From Hydrangea macrophylla (lineage: Eukaryota > Streptophyta > Magnoliopsida > Cornales > Hydrangeaceae): a DNA stretch of 64,000 bases. The position numbers and the translations under genes were made by a program. Where the stretch lies: the NCBI GenBank assembly GCA_033977485.1, contig CM066991.1, positions 50,570,850 to 50,634,849 on the forward strand, in the 5' to 3' direction. The notes beneath the pieces are model-generated. The model was not told the DNA's origin. It saw only the letters and a program-made list of their open reading frames with translations, and did not search any database. Shown here one piece after another: positions 1 through 11,400 of the stretch (position 1 is the first letter of the stretch; every line of letters starts with the position of its first letter).

Positions 1-272
1 TCTGATCTTTCTCTATTTGATGCAAGTGAAGATTCGAGGTCGAATCCTTTTGAAGAGCGGGGGAATGATGAGAATCGACATGGGACACTACAAGATCCAT
101 TGTCAATTTAAGAAAATCAAGTGGGCCGATTACTAGAGCAAGGTCTAAGAAAATTAAGGAGGCATTTAGTGGGCTGATTCAAGATATTGCGGCTGATTTC
201 AAGAGTCCTAAGTATGGCCCAAAGGGAAATGAAGACTTTGTCAATTTAATTCATGCATGTGAAGATGTGGAC
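1..272 (+). pseudogene. TE1: C-terminal end of a Ty3/gypsy polyprotein (broken)
   Basis: The first ~110 bases read SDLSLFDASEDSRSNPFEERGND in frame 1, and bases 123-272 read GPITRARSKKIKEAF to a TGA stop in another frame. Both pieces match the hydrophilic tail that follows integrase in plant gypsy polyproteins (acidic SNPFEE block, then GPxTRxRxKK). A frameshift near 110-122 separates them. The rest of the element lies left of the window. The family is clear but the exact lineage is not. Confidence 0.75.
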
Positions 273-299
273 TGAATATAACTTCTAAGATATAGCTAT

Positions 300-816
300 T
301 TATGTTTTATGGATAGTAGTTGAGAGTTGGTTCATGTTTTAAGTGCATTAAATGAGTTAAACTAGTTTTTTGTATTAGACTTCGCTAAAAAATGTGAATG
401 CATTTATTCTTGTAGTTCGAGGGTTGTTCCAAGCCTATATATAACCTTGTTTATCTATTGTATTGGACAGATTTGATCATTTGATAAAAAGTGAGTTTTC
501 ACTCCTTCTTCTTGGTTCTTTATTGAACTTCCAGAACTTATCAAGGTTCTCACCTTGTGGCATTCAGAGCTTATCAAGGTTCACTCCTTGTGGCGTTCAA
601 ACTTTGCCTGTGATTAGCGATATCTGTGGTTGGCGATTCTTTATAATCGATTGGTCTCAGGTTCACTATCCCAACAATCTGATTTTTAGCTTTCTTGGGA
701 AGATATTCAATCATTGTTGTTGGGTCTCTTTGCAAGGCTTTTGTGGTTGGCAATAGATGAACGTAATTCCAATATTGTTGTTTGGTCTTATAGCGAGTCT
801 ATTAGGGGTTCGCATC
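300..816 (+). mobile_element. TE1: 3' LTR of the gypsy element
   Basis: It follows the polyprotein stop directly. It has a TATA-like CCTATATATAACC near 438-450, then two near copies of CTTATCAAGGTTC..CTTGTGGCRTTC (about 538-600), as in LTR leader regions. The start (about 300) is approximate. The end is placed at 814-817 because the minus-strand gag frame of TE2 is recognisable only right of about 831. The other LTR is outside the window. Confidence 0.6.
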
Positions 817-830
817 AGTTCTTCGTATTT

Positions 831-1670
831 GGCCATTAGATGATCTTCAGTGTTTAATTGATAAATGGTTTTCTCCTCTACAACTGGCTGGTTGCGTGAA
901 ATGTCTTCAGAATTAGACCATTCGTGAGCATATTCGGCCAACCACTCAAAGTGGGCTTCAGCCTCTTCAGTGATTTTGCTAAGAAATGCACATGCGCACA
1001 TGGTTTCAACTAGTTTTTTCGTTTTACCATCATAAAAGAAGTTGATGGTTCGCCACTTTTCATACCCGTGATATAGGCATGAGAGAAGCAAATCTTTGAA
1101 ATGCAAGTTTGGGTGTAGGTTTCATTGCTCTTTTGTTTGTAGGAATTTATTTGACGTTTAAGTTCGGTGGTCATGCGAGGTGGGAAGAATTTCTTTAAAT
1201 ACATAGTGTTCATCGTATGCCAATAAAGATTGAATTTGGGTTGAGGGTGAGCAACCATGCTTTTGCTTTATCCTTCAGAGTGAAGGAAATAACATTAAGC
1301 GTGTCACATCTACAGGATAGTTTTGGGAGAATGCTTTACAAACATTGTCGAAATCCTTGACATGTAGATATGCCTTCTCACTCTCCATTCCGTGAAAGGT
1401 TGGAAGGAGTTGAATCATTTTGTTGTGAAATTGGAATTCCCCCGCATGTGATGGAATGAGAATACAAGAAGGTATAGTTGCGTGTTTGGGTTACATGAGA
1501 TCGCGCAAGGGACGCAGCAAATCATCAATAGGCACAACCACATTCTCACCATTTTTACTTTGATTATCACCCATTGAATCGGTAGGTGTTGCTACGGGAT
1601 TAATGGAACTAGAAGAATCAAATAAGTAGAATGGATTTCCGAAAATTCCTTCGATGGAATTATCGAACAT
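831..1670 (-). pseudogene. TE2: Athila-type gag, broken
   Basis: Read on the minus strand from an ATG at 1670, successive frames give blocks typical of Athila-group gag: a segment like IPSCILIP, then IQLLPTFHGMESEKAYLHV, then KDKAKAWL, then KKFFPPRMTTELKRQI, and finally a long open stretch with WRTINFFYDG, VETMCACAFL and LAEYAHEW (about 840-1106). In-frame stops and at least two frameshifts break it. It would have been the capsid precursor. The 3' side is cut off by TE1 near 815-831, so protease and pol are absent. Confidence 0.8.
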
Positions 1671-1774
1671 GAAAGAGAAAAGTCTAAAAAGATTTTAATC
1701 CTAGAGAAAAAAGAAAAAAAAAACAGAAATAGATGAAGAAAGAACGAGGTAATCTAAGTATTAACTAGTCTCCT

Positions 1775-1792
1775 TCCCCGACAACGGCGCCA
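1775..1792 (-). other. TE2: primer binding site (tRNA-Asp type)
   Basis: The minus strand reads TGGCGCCGTTGTCGGGGA, complementary to the 3' end of plant tRNA-Asp(GUC) apart from one base. This is the usual primer site of Athila-group elements. It lies 6 bases from the LTR edge at 1799 and upstream of gag, which fixes the element on the minus strand. Confidence 0.85.
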
Positions 1793-2451
1793 AAAACTTG
1801 ACACGTGATTTATTTGTGTGCTCTTGTGTGCAATACCCAAGAGTAGGTAGACGTGCAAGTAGTACTGGATAAGACCAAGTCGATCCCACAGAGAAGGTTT
1901 TAAACTAGTTACTTAGATTAAACTCAAAAAGAAAATAAAAATTCAATGTTTAAGTAGGGTGTAGAACACGCAGTTCCACAAACTGCAACTACTAAAGTAA
2001 ATCAATTAAATTAAACTAGTGATTAAATAATTAACTAAAGCGATATTTAAAAATGATTTTTAACTTTATAAAAAAGGAACGTTGGGATCACACAAATCCA
2101 CAGTGACCAAGCCATCTACCATGCAGTTACGTTAAAGCTCTATGGAGTACGTCTCTCTACAGTATTCGGTATTTTCTAAAGATGAAGATTCAATAGTCCT
2201 TTCATGACCGGGACTACATCATCACAGTTGATTCAAAATACATGAAGGCGGTTTAAAACAATAGTTAGGACTCGCACTCTGAATGGTATTATCATTCAAA
2301 TTGGTTTGCAAAAGTTATTAAAGAAAAATGCCTTAAGGCTCAAAGTTAAGGAACTGTTTTGACAAACTGAGCATATGGGGACAGTTTGATAACAAATCTC
2401 AAAAACAGAAAGTCTAGGAATACTGCAAAGGACCATCTCAAGATTCTGAGT

Positions 2452-2562
2452 GTTCGATCGATCGAGCATCATCATCTCTCAATCGATCGAAATGTCTTCG
2501 ATCGCTTGACTATATCTCTATTTTGATCGATCGAACTAACTTCGATCGATCGATCGAATGTA
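2452..2562. repeat. CGATCGATCGA palindrome cluster in the TE2 LTR (distal)
   Basis: Repeated TTCGATCGATCGA, AATCGATCGAAA and degenerate forms (TTCGATCGCTTGA) lie within about 110 bases. Adjacent copies are largely self-complementary. Confidence 0.75.
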
Positions 2563-2975
2563 GGTTTTATTCTGGTGCATGTTAGAGGCTGGAGATCACT
2601 GTTTCATCATGATCTCCCAACTCTGGGACTACTCAGACATGCTCTGGAGTACCATATATCGGTTTTTAACGTAGAAATTCATTTAGGGTCCATTTGGTTG
2701 CAATTTTAACATAAAACTTATGAAAAGTATGGATTTAATGAAAGCTAGCATGCAAGACGATGATTACCACTGTTTATACTATGAATAATCACTAATAGAA
2801 TGTAAATAAACAATAACATGGAACCTGAATAAATAGAAACTCGTATTGAAAGCTGAAATCTTTGAAAACCAATGTAATATCCAAGATTAACCTACAAAAC
2901 CAAAACAAGCTCTCCTCTCTCTATATAAACTGTAAAACTAAAGTTGGGCATCCTATGGGACATGTTCATAACTCG

Positions 2976-2984
2976 TATATATAG
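2976..2984 (-). promoter_or_regulatory. TE2 LTR TATA box
   Basis: The minus strand reads CTATATATACGAG, about 70 bases downstream of the palindrome cluster at 3051-3163. The position fits the U3/R boundary of the LTR. Confidence 0.5.
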
Positions 2985-3050
2985 AAAAACCTAGGCTAGG
3001 GTTACAAAATACGTCTCTGCTGCGTGCGCATAAATTATAATAAAAGGCAT

Positions 3051-3163
3051 GTTCGATCGATCGAACTTAACTCGATCACTTTAACTTTGAATTACTCGAG
3101 TGCTTTAACTGGATTTGATCGATCGAATACTAGATCGCTTGAACCTTATTCAATCGCTCGAAC
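3051..3163. repeat. CGATCGATCGA palindrome cluster upstream of the TE2 TATA box
   Basis: GTTCGATCGATCGAAC at about 3051-3066 is a perfect palindrome. Weaker copies follow (TTTGATCGATCGAAT, AGATCGCTTGAA, CAATCGCTCGAA) before 3163. On the minus strand the cluster immediately precedes the TATA box at 2976-2984. Confidence 0.8.
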
Positions 3164-3424
3164 TCCACATTTTAGCTTTGAATTGCCTTGCTTGTAATCA
3201 AGCTTTACCCTCTCTTTGTTATTCATTCCTGCACATAGCAACACAACAATCTGCACAAATAACAGCTAAAACAACACAACTTATCATAGATTTGTCACAT
3301 TGTATATAAGCTGGCATTGTAACACAAATTACGGATATAATAGGGAGTTGTAAACTATATCAGTATATTTCCTTATTTTAGTGTGGTTGTATTTTACAAA
3401 TATCCCTGCTTATCAACTTACACA

Positions 3425-4027
3425 AGCTTAGATTTTCAATAAATGATGAAAATTTGTATGTATTGTTAAAAAAGAACTTGAAGTTGAGTACTAGAGCTTC
3501 AATAGCACTTCAATCTTCTATTTGATCATGTAAATGACCAAACTCAGCACCTTTACCTCAGCCTTCAACTTGATCTTTAGCAATGTAACATATGTCTGTG
3601 TGTAGAATCATATGGAGATGAAGATTCTAAGGTTACATATGTAAAGATAAGTGTATGTGTGTGAATTCCTAGTGAAAACTCAAGAACTCTCCCTCTCTAA
3701 GCACTCTCTGTTTTCTGGGATGAAACAGATGTACAAATTTAGAGGTTTGGCTTAGTATTTATAGTTTTTTAAGACCCAAGGGTAAAACAGTCATTTTACC
3801 TCTTAAATGGCTCGAGCGCTCAGGGCTCGAGTGCTCCAGCTTCCTCAAGCGCTCTGGTTTACTTTCTAAGGAAAGTTTCCCCAAGGTCTCTTACATATAT
3901 CCAAACAAACATAAATCATTATGAATAACAAGAAATAAGAAAAACAAATCTTAATGTTATCATTGAGAGTATTTATAAAGAAAAATACAGAAATTCAGGA
4001 TAATAGATACGAAAATACAGATGCTAC
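3425..4027 (-). mobile_element. TE3: minus-strand LTR-like fragment
   Basis: On the minus strand it begins at 4027 with TGTAGCATCTGTATTTTCG, which resembles the start of the TE8-TE10 LTR family (TGTAACACCTGTAATTTTC). A TATA box (TATAAATA, 3756-3763) follows a palindromic cluster, CTCGAGCGCTC/CTCGAGTGCTC (3811-3856). I see no coding capacity. The left edge is not resolved and I found no convincing target duplication. It may be a solo LTR. Bases 3321-3424 show nothing recognisable. Confidence 0.5.
3811..3856. repeat. CTCGAGCGCTC palindromic cluster in TE3
   Basis: GGCTCGAGCGCTC, GGGCTCGAGTGCTC and CAAGCGCTC occur in sequence, each built on the palindromes CTCGAG and AGCGCT. The cluster lies just upstream of the minus-strand TATA box at 3756-3763. 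Confidence 0.7.
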
Positions 4028-4040
4028 ATTACATAAGTAA

Positions 4041-4555
4041 GGTTTGATCTCTTAGGACTTTACCTATGATATCAAGCATCATCAGTTGTTCTCTCCTTGG
4101 ATCTTAATCCTCACCTCATGAGTTTCATTGAAACTTCTATCAAACATTGTTGGTTGACCACCACATATTTGATTGTTTGTTTCAATGGAACTTTCTACCC
4201 TAGGATATACTATATACATGGAATCCATTTATTGTTTGGTCCAAGGTGGGGGAATGCTCCCCAACCTCTACTTTTCCATTTGAAAAACCCCCAATCTAAT
4301 TAAAACTTGTCTTTTATCAAAGCTCACTTTTGATTTCATTAGTAGCCATGTAGTATAAATAGATGTTAATCAGAAAATCACCAAAAGTCGAAAAGACAGT
4401 TTTCTTTCTTAGTTTGCTAATTTCTCATCGCATTGTAATTGGTTACTAAGCATCCATCTACCGTTGTTGCATTCCAATCCCTATGGACTCGACACCTACT
4501 TCCAACATACTATGTTTTAATATGGTTAACAAAGAACTTGATTTTGGCACAATCA
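4041..4555 (+). mobile_element. TE4: 5' LTR, truncated at its left side
   Basis: The right edge (..GGCACAATCA, 4555) is set by the primer site at 4559. The first ~75 bases (4041-4115) match 15511-15575 and adjoining bases of the 3' LTR with about 5 mismatches by eye. The beginning of the 3' LTR (14614 to about 15500) has no counterpart here, so this LTR lost its U3 part, probably where TE3 abuts. Beyond the shared 75 bases the two LTRs can no longer be aligned by eye. Confidence 0.65.
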
Positions 4556-4558
4556 AAA

Positions 4559-4576
4559 TGGCGCTGTTGCTGGCAA
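4559..4576 (+). other. TE4: primer binding site (tRNA-Asp type, degraded)
   Basis: TGGCGCTGTTGCTGGCAACA starts 3 bases after the LTR. The Athila-type consensus TGGCGCCGTTGCCGGGGA differs at a few positions, so the site is aged but recognisable. Confidence 0.75.
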
Positions 4577-4691
4577 CAACCTTCGGTCGCTTAGTTTCAA
4601 ACTACCGTGCTTTTGCTTTTTAATCTTGTTTTCTTTCTTATTGGTTATTTTGAAGGAGCATCCTTCATTGAAAAATTGATAAGTTGTCCCA

Positions 4692-5836
4692 ATGTCGAAT
4701 CAAGGCAATCCAAGTATGAATAATCCCTTTTCTAACCCTAATAGCGCTAGTTCTAACTCTAAGGGTAGTGCTAGTGGATCATTTTGGCGGTCGCCACTAT
4801 CCCCATTAAACCTCACTCCTTCAATTTCACCTAATTCTTCCACTAACGGCCACCAAGACTTGGATTGCGACTCACTTTTAGACTATGCAAATTATGCCAT
4901 AGAAAGTGTAAATCCCATGGATGCATTCCAACGGGAGCAATGGAGTCAACATAACCCCGCACATCCTCCTGTTCGTTCGGTACTCCCTCCGCATCCACCA
5001 CCACCTTTCCAACAACATTATCCACCTCCACCTCCTATTGATAAATATTTCGGGAGAATGATCAGGGATTACCTTTAACCCGAGAAAATTTCTATCCCAT
5101 CATGTGTAACATTCCCGTACAATGTGGGAGTGTTATATTTTAAATCGAGAATAATCAATCTTTTGCCCAACTTCTATGGACGAGAAAATGAGGACCCCTA
5201 TAAGCATGTTAGGGAGTATGAGGACATTTATGGGAAGTTTAAACAACAAAGATGCACACTCGAGCTAATACAGCTCAAGTTGTTTACCTTCTCACTTAAG
5301 GATAGGGCTCAAGATTGGCTCGTGACACTTCCTCCAAACTCCATCGAATCATGGCCGGAACTCCAAAAGTAATTTCACAAAGAGTTCTTTCCCATGCATA
5401 AGACACAGGCATTGGTAAAATTTATCCTAAATTTCTCCCAAGGCGAACATGAAACCTTTATTGAATGTTGGTTGAGATTCAAAGATCTCCTCCAAAAATG
5501 CCCACATCTTGGTTTTGACAAATTTTGTCAAATTTTCATTTGTTATGGGGGGTTACCTCCCAATACCAAATAATAAATCGAAACCATGTATTCTAGGAGT
5601 TTCCTAACTGTTGAGGTCGAGCAAGCTGAAGCTCATCTTGAATATGTTTCTGAGACTTCTCGAGGTTGGGGTATGACTAACCCCCATAATCGAACTCTTT
5701 CGGTAACTATAGCCCCAATAAGTCAAAATCTCTGCCATGTGTCTAATGAGACCGATCCTATCTCTCAACTCGCAAGAAAAGTTGAAGCTTTGGAATTCCA
5801 CCATCAATCCACCAAGCCCACCCCCTTTGTCTAAGA
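4692..5836 (+). pseudogene. TE4: Athila-type gag with in-frame stops
   Basis: One frame runs from an ATG at 4692 to about 5836 through stops at about 5078, 5372 and 5571-5576. The N-terminus is Ser/Asn-rich and then Pro-rich (PPHPPPPFQQHYPPPPP). The capsid region follows: LLPNFYGRENEDPYKHVREYEDI, LKLFTFSLKDRAQDWLVTLPPNSI, then (after the stop) FHKEFFPMHKTQALV and FIECWLRFKDLLQKCPH. A tail with LARKVEALE closes it. This is the structural capsid protein of the element. The zinc knuckle just downstream is degenerate. It cannot give a full protein. Confidence 0.85.
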
Positions 5837-6620
5837 AAAGTGTTGCATTTGTTGTGATCCATTTGAGCCCATGTTTTAGAGCAAGCATGTGTCATGGGAA
5901 TGAATCTTAGGCCTAAGTATAACCCATCAATGTACGAGGCCTATAATCTTCTAGAAAGGTGGAGTGCACTAGGACACAATTACCATAATGACAAAGGGGC
6001 AACTTTGTGCCCCATATCTCTCCATAACCATGTGTTCTATATCATCCTCATCCACCACCCCAAGCACCTCACCCTCAAGAACCACATTTCACCCAAAATC
6101 AAGGGGCACCACAAACTCCACCTCTGTATGTGCCCCCGCACAAGAAATATTTTGAGGACCATGGCTTGTTCCGAAGAATGAGCCAACTTGAGCAATCGAT
6201 ACCAGCGATGCAATCGTTGCATGCCCAATCTATGCAAGCATTGCAAGCTGAATTATCCCAATTGCTTTAAAATCAACAAGTTGTTAATAAGGTAAAGCTT
6301 CCTGCACAACCCTTCCAAAATCCTAACGGACAAATGAATGGTGGTCAAACTCCAATGGCCCCGACGAGCATTTAAAAGGAACACCACTCTTTGTAGTGAA
6401 AAAATTATGGTTCCAAATGCCTCCTCAAGAAAAAAAAATTGGCAATAATTCGAGTAGAGTTGAGGTCGAACTCGATGATGGGGACATATTACCTCCAAAG
6501 GTTATAGACTTGGACGAGGACTTACCTATAGGCCCTAACTTTATGGACCGAGATTTTTTGAATCCCACTCTTCCATTTCCTCAAAGGCTTAAAAAGAAGG
6601 CCGAGAATAACAAAAATAAT
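5837..6620 (+). pseudogene. TE4: gag-protease linker, degraded
   Basis: This stretch is translated only in short pieces. A few match the low-complexity linker between gag and protease in Athila elements: EDLPIGPNFMDRDFLNPTLPFPQRLKKKAENN near 6508-6610, then FLELFNKVEINIPLLEAINKF. The remainder is frameshifted and shows no domain. Confidence 0.5.
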
Positions 6621-7170
6621 GAATTTCTGGAATTGTTTAACAAAGTTGAAATCAATATTCCTCTCTTGGAGGCAATTAACAAGTTCTAGCCTATGCCAAA
6701 TTTATCAAAGATATTTGCATCATCAAGAGAAAGCTTAATGTCAAGAAGAGCGCCTACATGGCTAAACATACGAGCTCAGTTATCCTTAGCGAAGTTCCTC
6801 CAAAATACAAGGACCCTGGTTGTCCTACCATAGCATGTGTGATTGGACAACACCACATCAGTAAAGAACTTCTTGATTTGGGTGTTAGTGTGAATCTTCT
6901 CCAATATTCGATGTATGTCGAACTCGGCCTAGGTGAGCTTAAAGAGACTCGTATTACTTTGTAAATAGTCGATCTATCCGTTAAAATGCCACATAGTACA
7001 ATAGAAGATGTTATTGTCCAAGTCAGTAATTTCTACTATTTGGTGGATTCTAACATATCTGACATACAACCCTTACAAATGAGCAATCGCAAATTCCCAT
7101 CATTTTAGGTCGTTTGTTTCTCGCTACTATTAATGCTCTAATTAATTGTAGGAATGGTCTCATGTGATTA
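6621..7170 (+). pseudogene. TE4: aspartic protease, broken
   Basis: The sequence contains IPLLEAINKF, then SEVPPKYKDPGCPTIACVIG and the protease core ELLDLGVSVNLLQYSMYVELGLGELK (about 6758-6961). The active site reads DLGVS where DLGAS is expected, so the catalytic Asp is kept. Beyond a stop at 6962-6964 the frame resumes with IVDLSVKMPHSTIEDVIVQV and, after a shift, IPIILGRLFLATINALINCRNGLM. This enzyme would cleave the polyprotein. Frameshifts and stops make it inactive. Confidence 0.8.
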
Positions 7171-7599
7171 ACTTTTGGTAATATGACAGTGGATGTGAAC
7201 ATTTCTCCCTCTTTAAGCAATCAGATCTTGATGAGGAAGACGGTGATGAAATTTAGGAAATCTCACTCATTGGTTCATTGGTGCAAGATTTTTTTTTCTA
7301 GTAATACTAATGTTAATGAAACTTGTGTCATCCCTTCTCTTGAACATACTTTATTTCTTGATGATAATGTGGCTAGTCTAGAACATGTTGAAAATTGCTT
7401 AGCTATTAATATTGCCATTGTTGAGTGTGATCATGATTTTGAGAGGGAGAATGATTCAAGTGAGGGGGAATAGAAGTTGAGGAAGAGGTAGACATTGAGA
7501 GGCTTTTCGAAGAGGCCATCTGGACCTCTAATTTTGAGAGATTACCCCTGAGGGATAATTTCCCTCTTCCATCCAATGTAGTCACTCCAAAACTTGAGC

Positions 7600-9120
7600 T
7601 CAAGACTTTATCGAGCGAGCTCAAGTATGCCTTTTTGGGAGAGAATAAGAGTTTCCCAGTGGTCGTGTCTTCCCAACTTGACCCTTGTCAAGAAGGGAAA
7701 TCGATGAAAATTTTGAAGGAAAACAAAAGTGCCCTTGGGTGTATAGTCGATTTGAGGAGAATTTTCCCTACCATTTTCACCCTTAGGATATATATGGAAG
7801 AGGATGCCAAACCGTCTAGACAAATGCAAAGACAGTTAAATCCTACAATGAAGGAGGTGGTGATGGTCAAGGTCATCAAGGTATTGGATAATGGGATTAT
7901 CTACCCCATTTTTGATAGCAAGTGGGTGAGTCTGACCCAATTAGTTCCCAAGAAGTCAGGAATCACGATTGTGGAGAATGAGAATGGTGAGTTAGTGCCT
8001 ACTAGGACCACCACGGGATGGAGAGTATGGATCAATTATAGGTAGTTGAACACGGTCACAAGAAAGGACCACTTTTCCTTGCCCTTCCTAGATCAAGTGT
8101 TAGAGAGAGTAGCCGGGCATAAACAATATTGTCTCCTTGACAGTTACTCAGGGTACAATCATATTGAAATAGCCCCAAGGATCAAGAGACGATCATATTC
8201 ACATGTCCCTATGGCACGTTTGCCTATAAGAGGATGTCTTTTGGGATTTGCAATGCACCCACGACATTTTAACGGTGCATGCTTAGCATTTTTAGCAACA
8301 TAGTTGAGAAGTTCCTAGAAGTCTTTATGGATGACTTTAATGTGTTCGATGACTCTCTCAAGAAGTGCCTTGAAAACCTTGAGAAAGTTCTCAAAAGATG
8401 AATAGAAAAGGGACCTCATGTTCAATTGGGAGAAGTGTCACTTCATGGTGACACAAGGCATCATTTTAGGCCATGTAGTAAGTTTATAAGGCAAAAATTG
8501 ATGTCATCTCCAACCTTCTTGCCACAATAACTCTTAAGGGCATAAGGTCATTTCTAGGTCATGCGGGTTTTTACCAGCATTTTATTAAGGACTTTGGTGC
8601 TATTTATCATTCCATATGCTAGCTACTATCTAAAGATGTCACTTTTGAGTGGACCCACAAGTGCCAAGAGGCATTAGATAAGCTTGAGAAAGCACTCACC
8701 ACTGCACCCATTATGCAAGCTCTCGATTAGAGTCTTCCTTTTGAGCTTATGTGTGATGCAAGTGATTATGCTGTTAGGGTCGTGTTGGGCAAAGGAAGGA
8801 TAAGAAACCCCACGTCATTTACTATGCAAGCTGAACCCTAGATAATGCCCAAACCAACTACTTCACGACGGAGAAAAAGTTACTTGCCATAGTTTTTGCC
8901 TTGAAGAAATAACGATCGTATGTGATATGATCCCCGATCATTTATTTTACCGACCATGTTGTGCTCAAGTATCTTCTTTCTAAGAAGGATGCTAAGGCCA
9001 AGCTAATCCAATGGATCCTTTTCTAACAAGAATTTGACCTCTCGATCAAAGATAAAAAGGGGGTTGAAAATGTGGTTGCTAATCACTTGTCACGCTTGAC
9101 TTTTGAACATAACCATATCG
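7600..9120 (+). pseudogene. TE4: reverse transcriptase and RNase H, broken
   Basis: RT blocks appear in order: LKYAFLGENKSFPVVVSSQL (about 7620), LVPKKSGITIVENENGELVPTR and WRVWINYR (7940-8042), then after an in-frame TAG LNTVTRKDHFSLPFLDQVLERVAG and YCLLDSYSGYNHIEIAP (8046-8176). The catalytic box survives as VFMDDF (8321-8338) in a shifted frame. RNase H pieces follow: PFELMCDASDYAV near 8735, NYFTTEKKLLAIVFALKK near 8860 and GVENVVANHLSRL near 9060-9101. At least five frameshifts or stops occur between 8040 and 9050. Confidence 0.85.
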
Positions 9121-9269
9121 ACCCCATTTCTATTCAAGAGTGTTTTTTGGATGAGAAATTACTCATTGTTTCATGGCACAATCATCTTTTTTTGATGACC
9201 CATATGTGTTCAAATATTATGCCAATTAAATCGTTAGGCGATGTATACCTAATGATGAAATACCCAGTA

Positions 9270-10383
9270 TGTTGTCTTTTTGCCATGACCGAGCTTGTGG
9301 AGGTCATTTCTCATTGCAAAATACCACTTTTAAAGTGCTACATAGCGGTTTATATTGGCCCACCATTATTAAGGATGCGCATGCTTATTGTAAGGCGTTC
9401 CCTCGATGCCAATTACTCAGTACAGTTACCAAGAGGAACTCTATGCCTCTAAACCCCATTCTTGTCATTGAAGGTTTTGATTATTGGGAAATATATTTCA
9501 TGGGTCTATCCCTAAATGCAATAGTTATGAATACATCTTGGTGATGGTTGATTACGTCTCCAAGTGGGTGGAAGCCATGGCAACTAGGACCAATGACCTC
9601 AAGGTGGTCTTCAAATTCTTAAAAGAACATATCTTGTCCCGGTTCAAAACCCCCAAGGCTTTGATTAGCAACCAAGGGGTGCACTTTTGCTATTCCCCAT
9701 TCACCCGTTTAATGGAGCAATATGGCATCACCTATAAAGTTTCCACCATATATTACCCACAAATCAATAGACAAGATGAATTGGCTAATCGTGAAATAAA
9801 AGGGATTCTAGAGAAGACGGTCTATCTATCTAAAAAAGATTGGTTTTCAAGGCTAACTGAATTTCTTTGGGAGTATAGGATGGCTTACAAGACAAAATTA
9901 GGAATGTCTCCTTACCAGTTGTTTTACGGGAAAGCATGTCATTTATCCTTCGAGCTTGAGCACCGTGCTTATTGGGCAATTAAGAAGCTCAACTTTGACA
10001 TTGATGAGAGTGGTGAGAAAAGGAAACTCCAACTTGATGAGTTAGAGGACATTCGAAGTGAACTCTATGAGAGTTCAAAGGTGTACAAGGCATGTGTTAA
10101 GGCTTTTCACGATAAATGGATTGTTCGAAAACAATTCATGGTAGGCAATAAAGTTCTATTTTATGACTCATGGCTCCACATATTCCTGGGCAAGTTGCAA
10201 TCCCATTGGACTGGCCCATATATAGTGTACAAAGTCTGTCCACACGGAGTCGTGGAAATTGAGAATCCCAAGGATGGGACTGTCTCTAAGGTCAATGGGC
10301 AACGGCTCAAAACTTTCTTCGAAAGTTTTGACACCGAGTTGCTGTCAATTTTCTTAGAGGACCCCAAGGTGGGGGATGAATAG
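9270..10383 (+). pseudogene. TE4: integrase, open but with a changed catalytic residue
   Basis: The N-terminal HHCC zinc region lies in one frame (SFCHDRACGGHF..CKAFPRCQLL, 9269-9420). The core and C-terminus are in a second, uninterrupted 299-residue frame, 9484-10383. The core has VDYVSKWVEA with the first Asp. The second catalytic Asp is lost: ISNQGVHFC stands where ISDxGxHF is expected. The Glu is kept in ELANREIKGILEK. The C-terminal part includes NKVLFYDSWLHIF and HWTGPYIVYKV. The missing Asp predicts no strand-transfer activity. The acidic tail ends at a TAG (10381-10383). Confidence 0.85.
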
Positions 10384-11400
10384 GCTCAGGTGAGCCAAAA
10401 CCTTTTTTGTATGCCCATCGATTAATTCTTGGTATAGTTTTGTTCATATCGCGGTCCGTAGCCCCTTGAACTTCTCATCAAGTTCTTGGTTGGTATTTCT
10501 CGATTAGATTGGACCCTCATTCCTCTTGTGAGAGTAATTCGTGTGATGATGAGTCTCTCAAGTGTTTTTGAGTCCTCATTTTCTTTTCTCTTTTTCTTTT
10601 TATTTTAGTATCTTTGTTTTGGTATTTTGGTGATTGACTTTTATGAGTCCTTCATTGAGGATCCTTTAAAAAAAGCCTTTCTTTGAAAATGTTGGTAAGT
10701 TGTCCAGAAGGGCATTCGACCGGTCAAATAGGCCCTTTCGACTCGAAAGGCTACTGTCTGTGCTTGGACAGAAGGGTTTTCGACCAGTCAAATAGGCCCG
10801 TTCGACCAGTCGAATGGGGTGCTGTGAGGGTTTTTTATTTCAAAATTTTCTTTTCTTTTCTTATTCCTTCTCTCTCTCCTTCATCTCTTCCCCTCCTTTC
10901 CTCTTCCCAGCCACCATTACCACCACCAAACTTCCCCACCACAATCGCCACCACAATTCCCAGCCCCCATCGCCACTGCCAATATCTACTCTACCACCAT
11001 ACACCGCCATCTAACCACTACCATCACAAGCCGCCGCTGCCCCCATCTCTCTTGGTCCCTTCATTTTTCTCTACTTAATTACCACCATCCACGCCTACCT
11101 CAATGACACCAACCACCATATCGCCGCCCACTACCACATGGCCAAAGTCATCCCCCATCTCTCTTTGTTCAGATCTCTCTCTCTCACCACACAACCACTC
11201 CCATCTCCATCTCCATAGCCCTAATTCTCTCAAACCCTAAACCTAAATTTTTATACCCTCATTTAACCTTAGCCCCATTTCACACCCACCCTCTATTTTT
11301 CATCAATTCCCCAGATCTCCTAGCCCTACCCATGACCAAACCCCAGACCCCAAGGTTCGATGACCCATAAATCCTAAGCCCTCCCACCCTGTGGGTGGTT
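10384..11400 (+). other. TE4: non-coding spacer between pol and the env-position ORF
   Basis: I see no domain here. Bases 10718-10817 hold repeated TTCGACCGGTCAAATAGGCC / TTCGACCAGTCGAA palindromes. Bases 10850-11080 are pyrimidine-rich and then CAC/CCA-rich, giving spurious Ser/Pro/His-rich frames. Bases 11100-11280 are similarly C-rich, like the leader of a subgenomic message. Confidence 0.6.
10718..10817. repeat. TTCGACCGGTCRAA palindrome repeats inside TE4
   Basis: Three near copies of TTCGACCRGTC(A/G)AA each precede TAGGCCC or GGGG, interspersed with TTTCGACTCGAAAGG. The same arrangement, more degraded, lies upstream of the TATA box in the 3' LTR of TE4 (15024-15064) and in the TE5 LTR (17508-17553). 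Confidence 0.75.

Larger units (their letters stand above)
1799..3320 (-). mobile_element. TE2: 5' LTR of the Athila-type element
   Basis: The 3' edge (TGTCA on the minus strand, 1799) is set by the primer site. A minus-strand TATA box lies at 2976-2984. Two clusters of CGATCGATCGA-type palindromes sit at 2455-2560 and 3051-3163, the second just upstream of the TATA box. The 5' edge is uncertain: TGTTACAATG at about 3320 or TGTGTAAG at about 3424. No second LTR is seen to check against. Confidence 0.6.

Noticed and set aside
10683..11078. Ser/Pro/His-rich ORF at the start of the TE4 env-position region
   Set aside because: It is low-complexity translation of pyrimidine-rich and CAC-rich DNA, with no match to the conserved core that follows.
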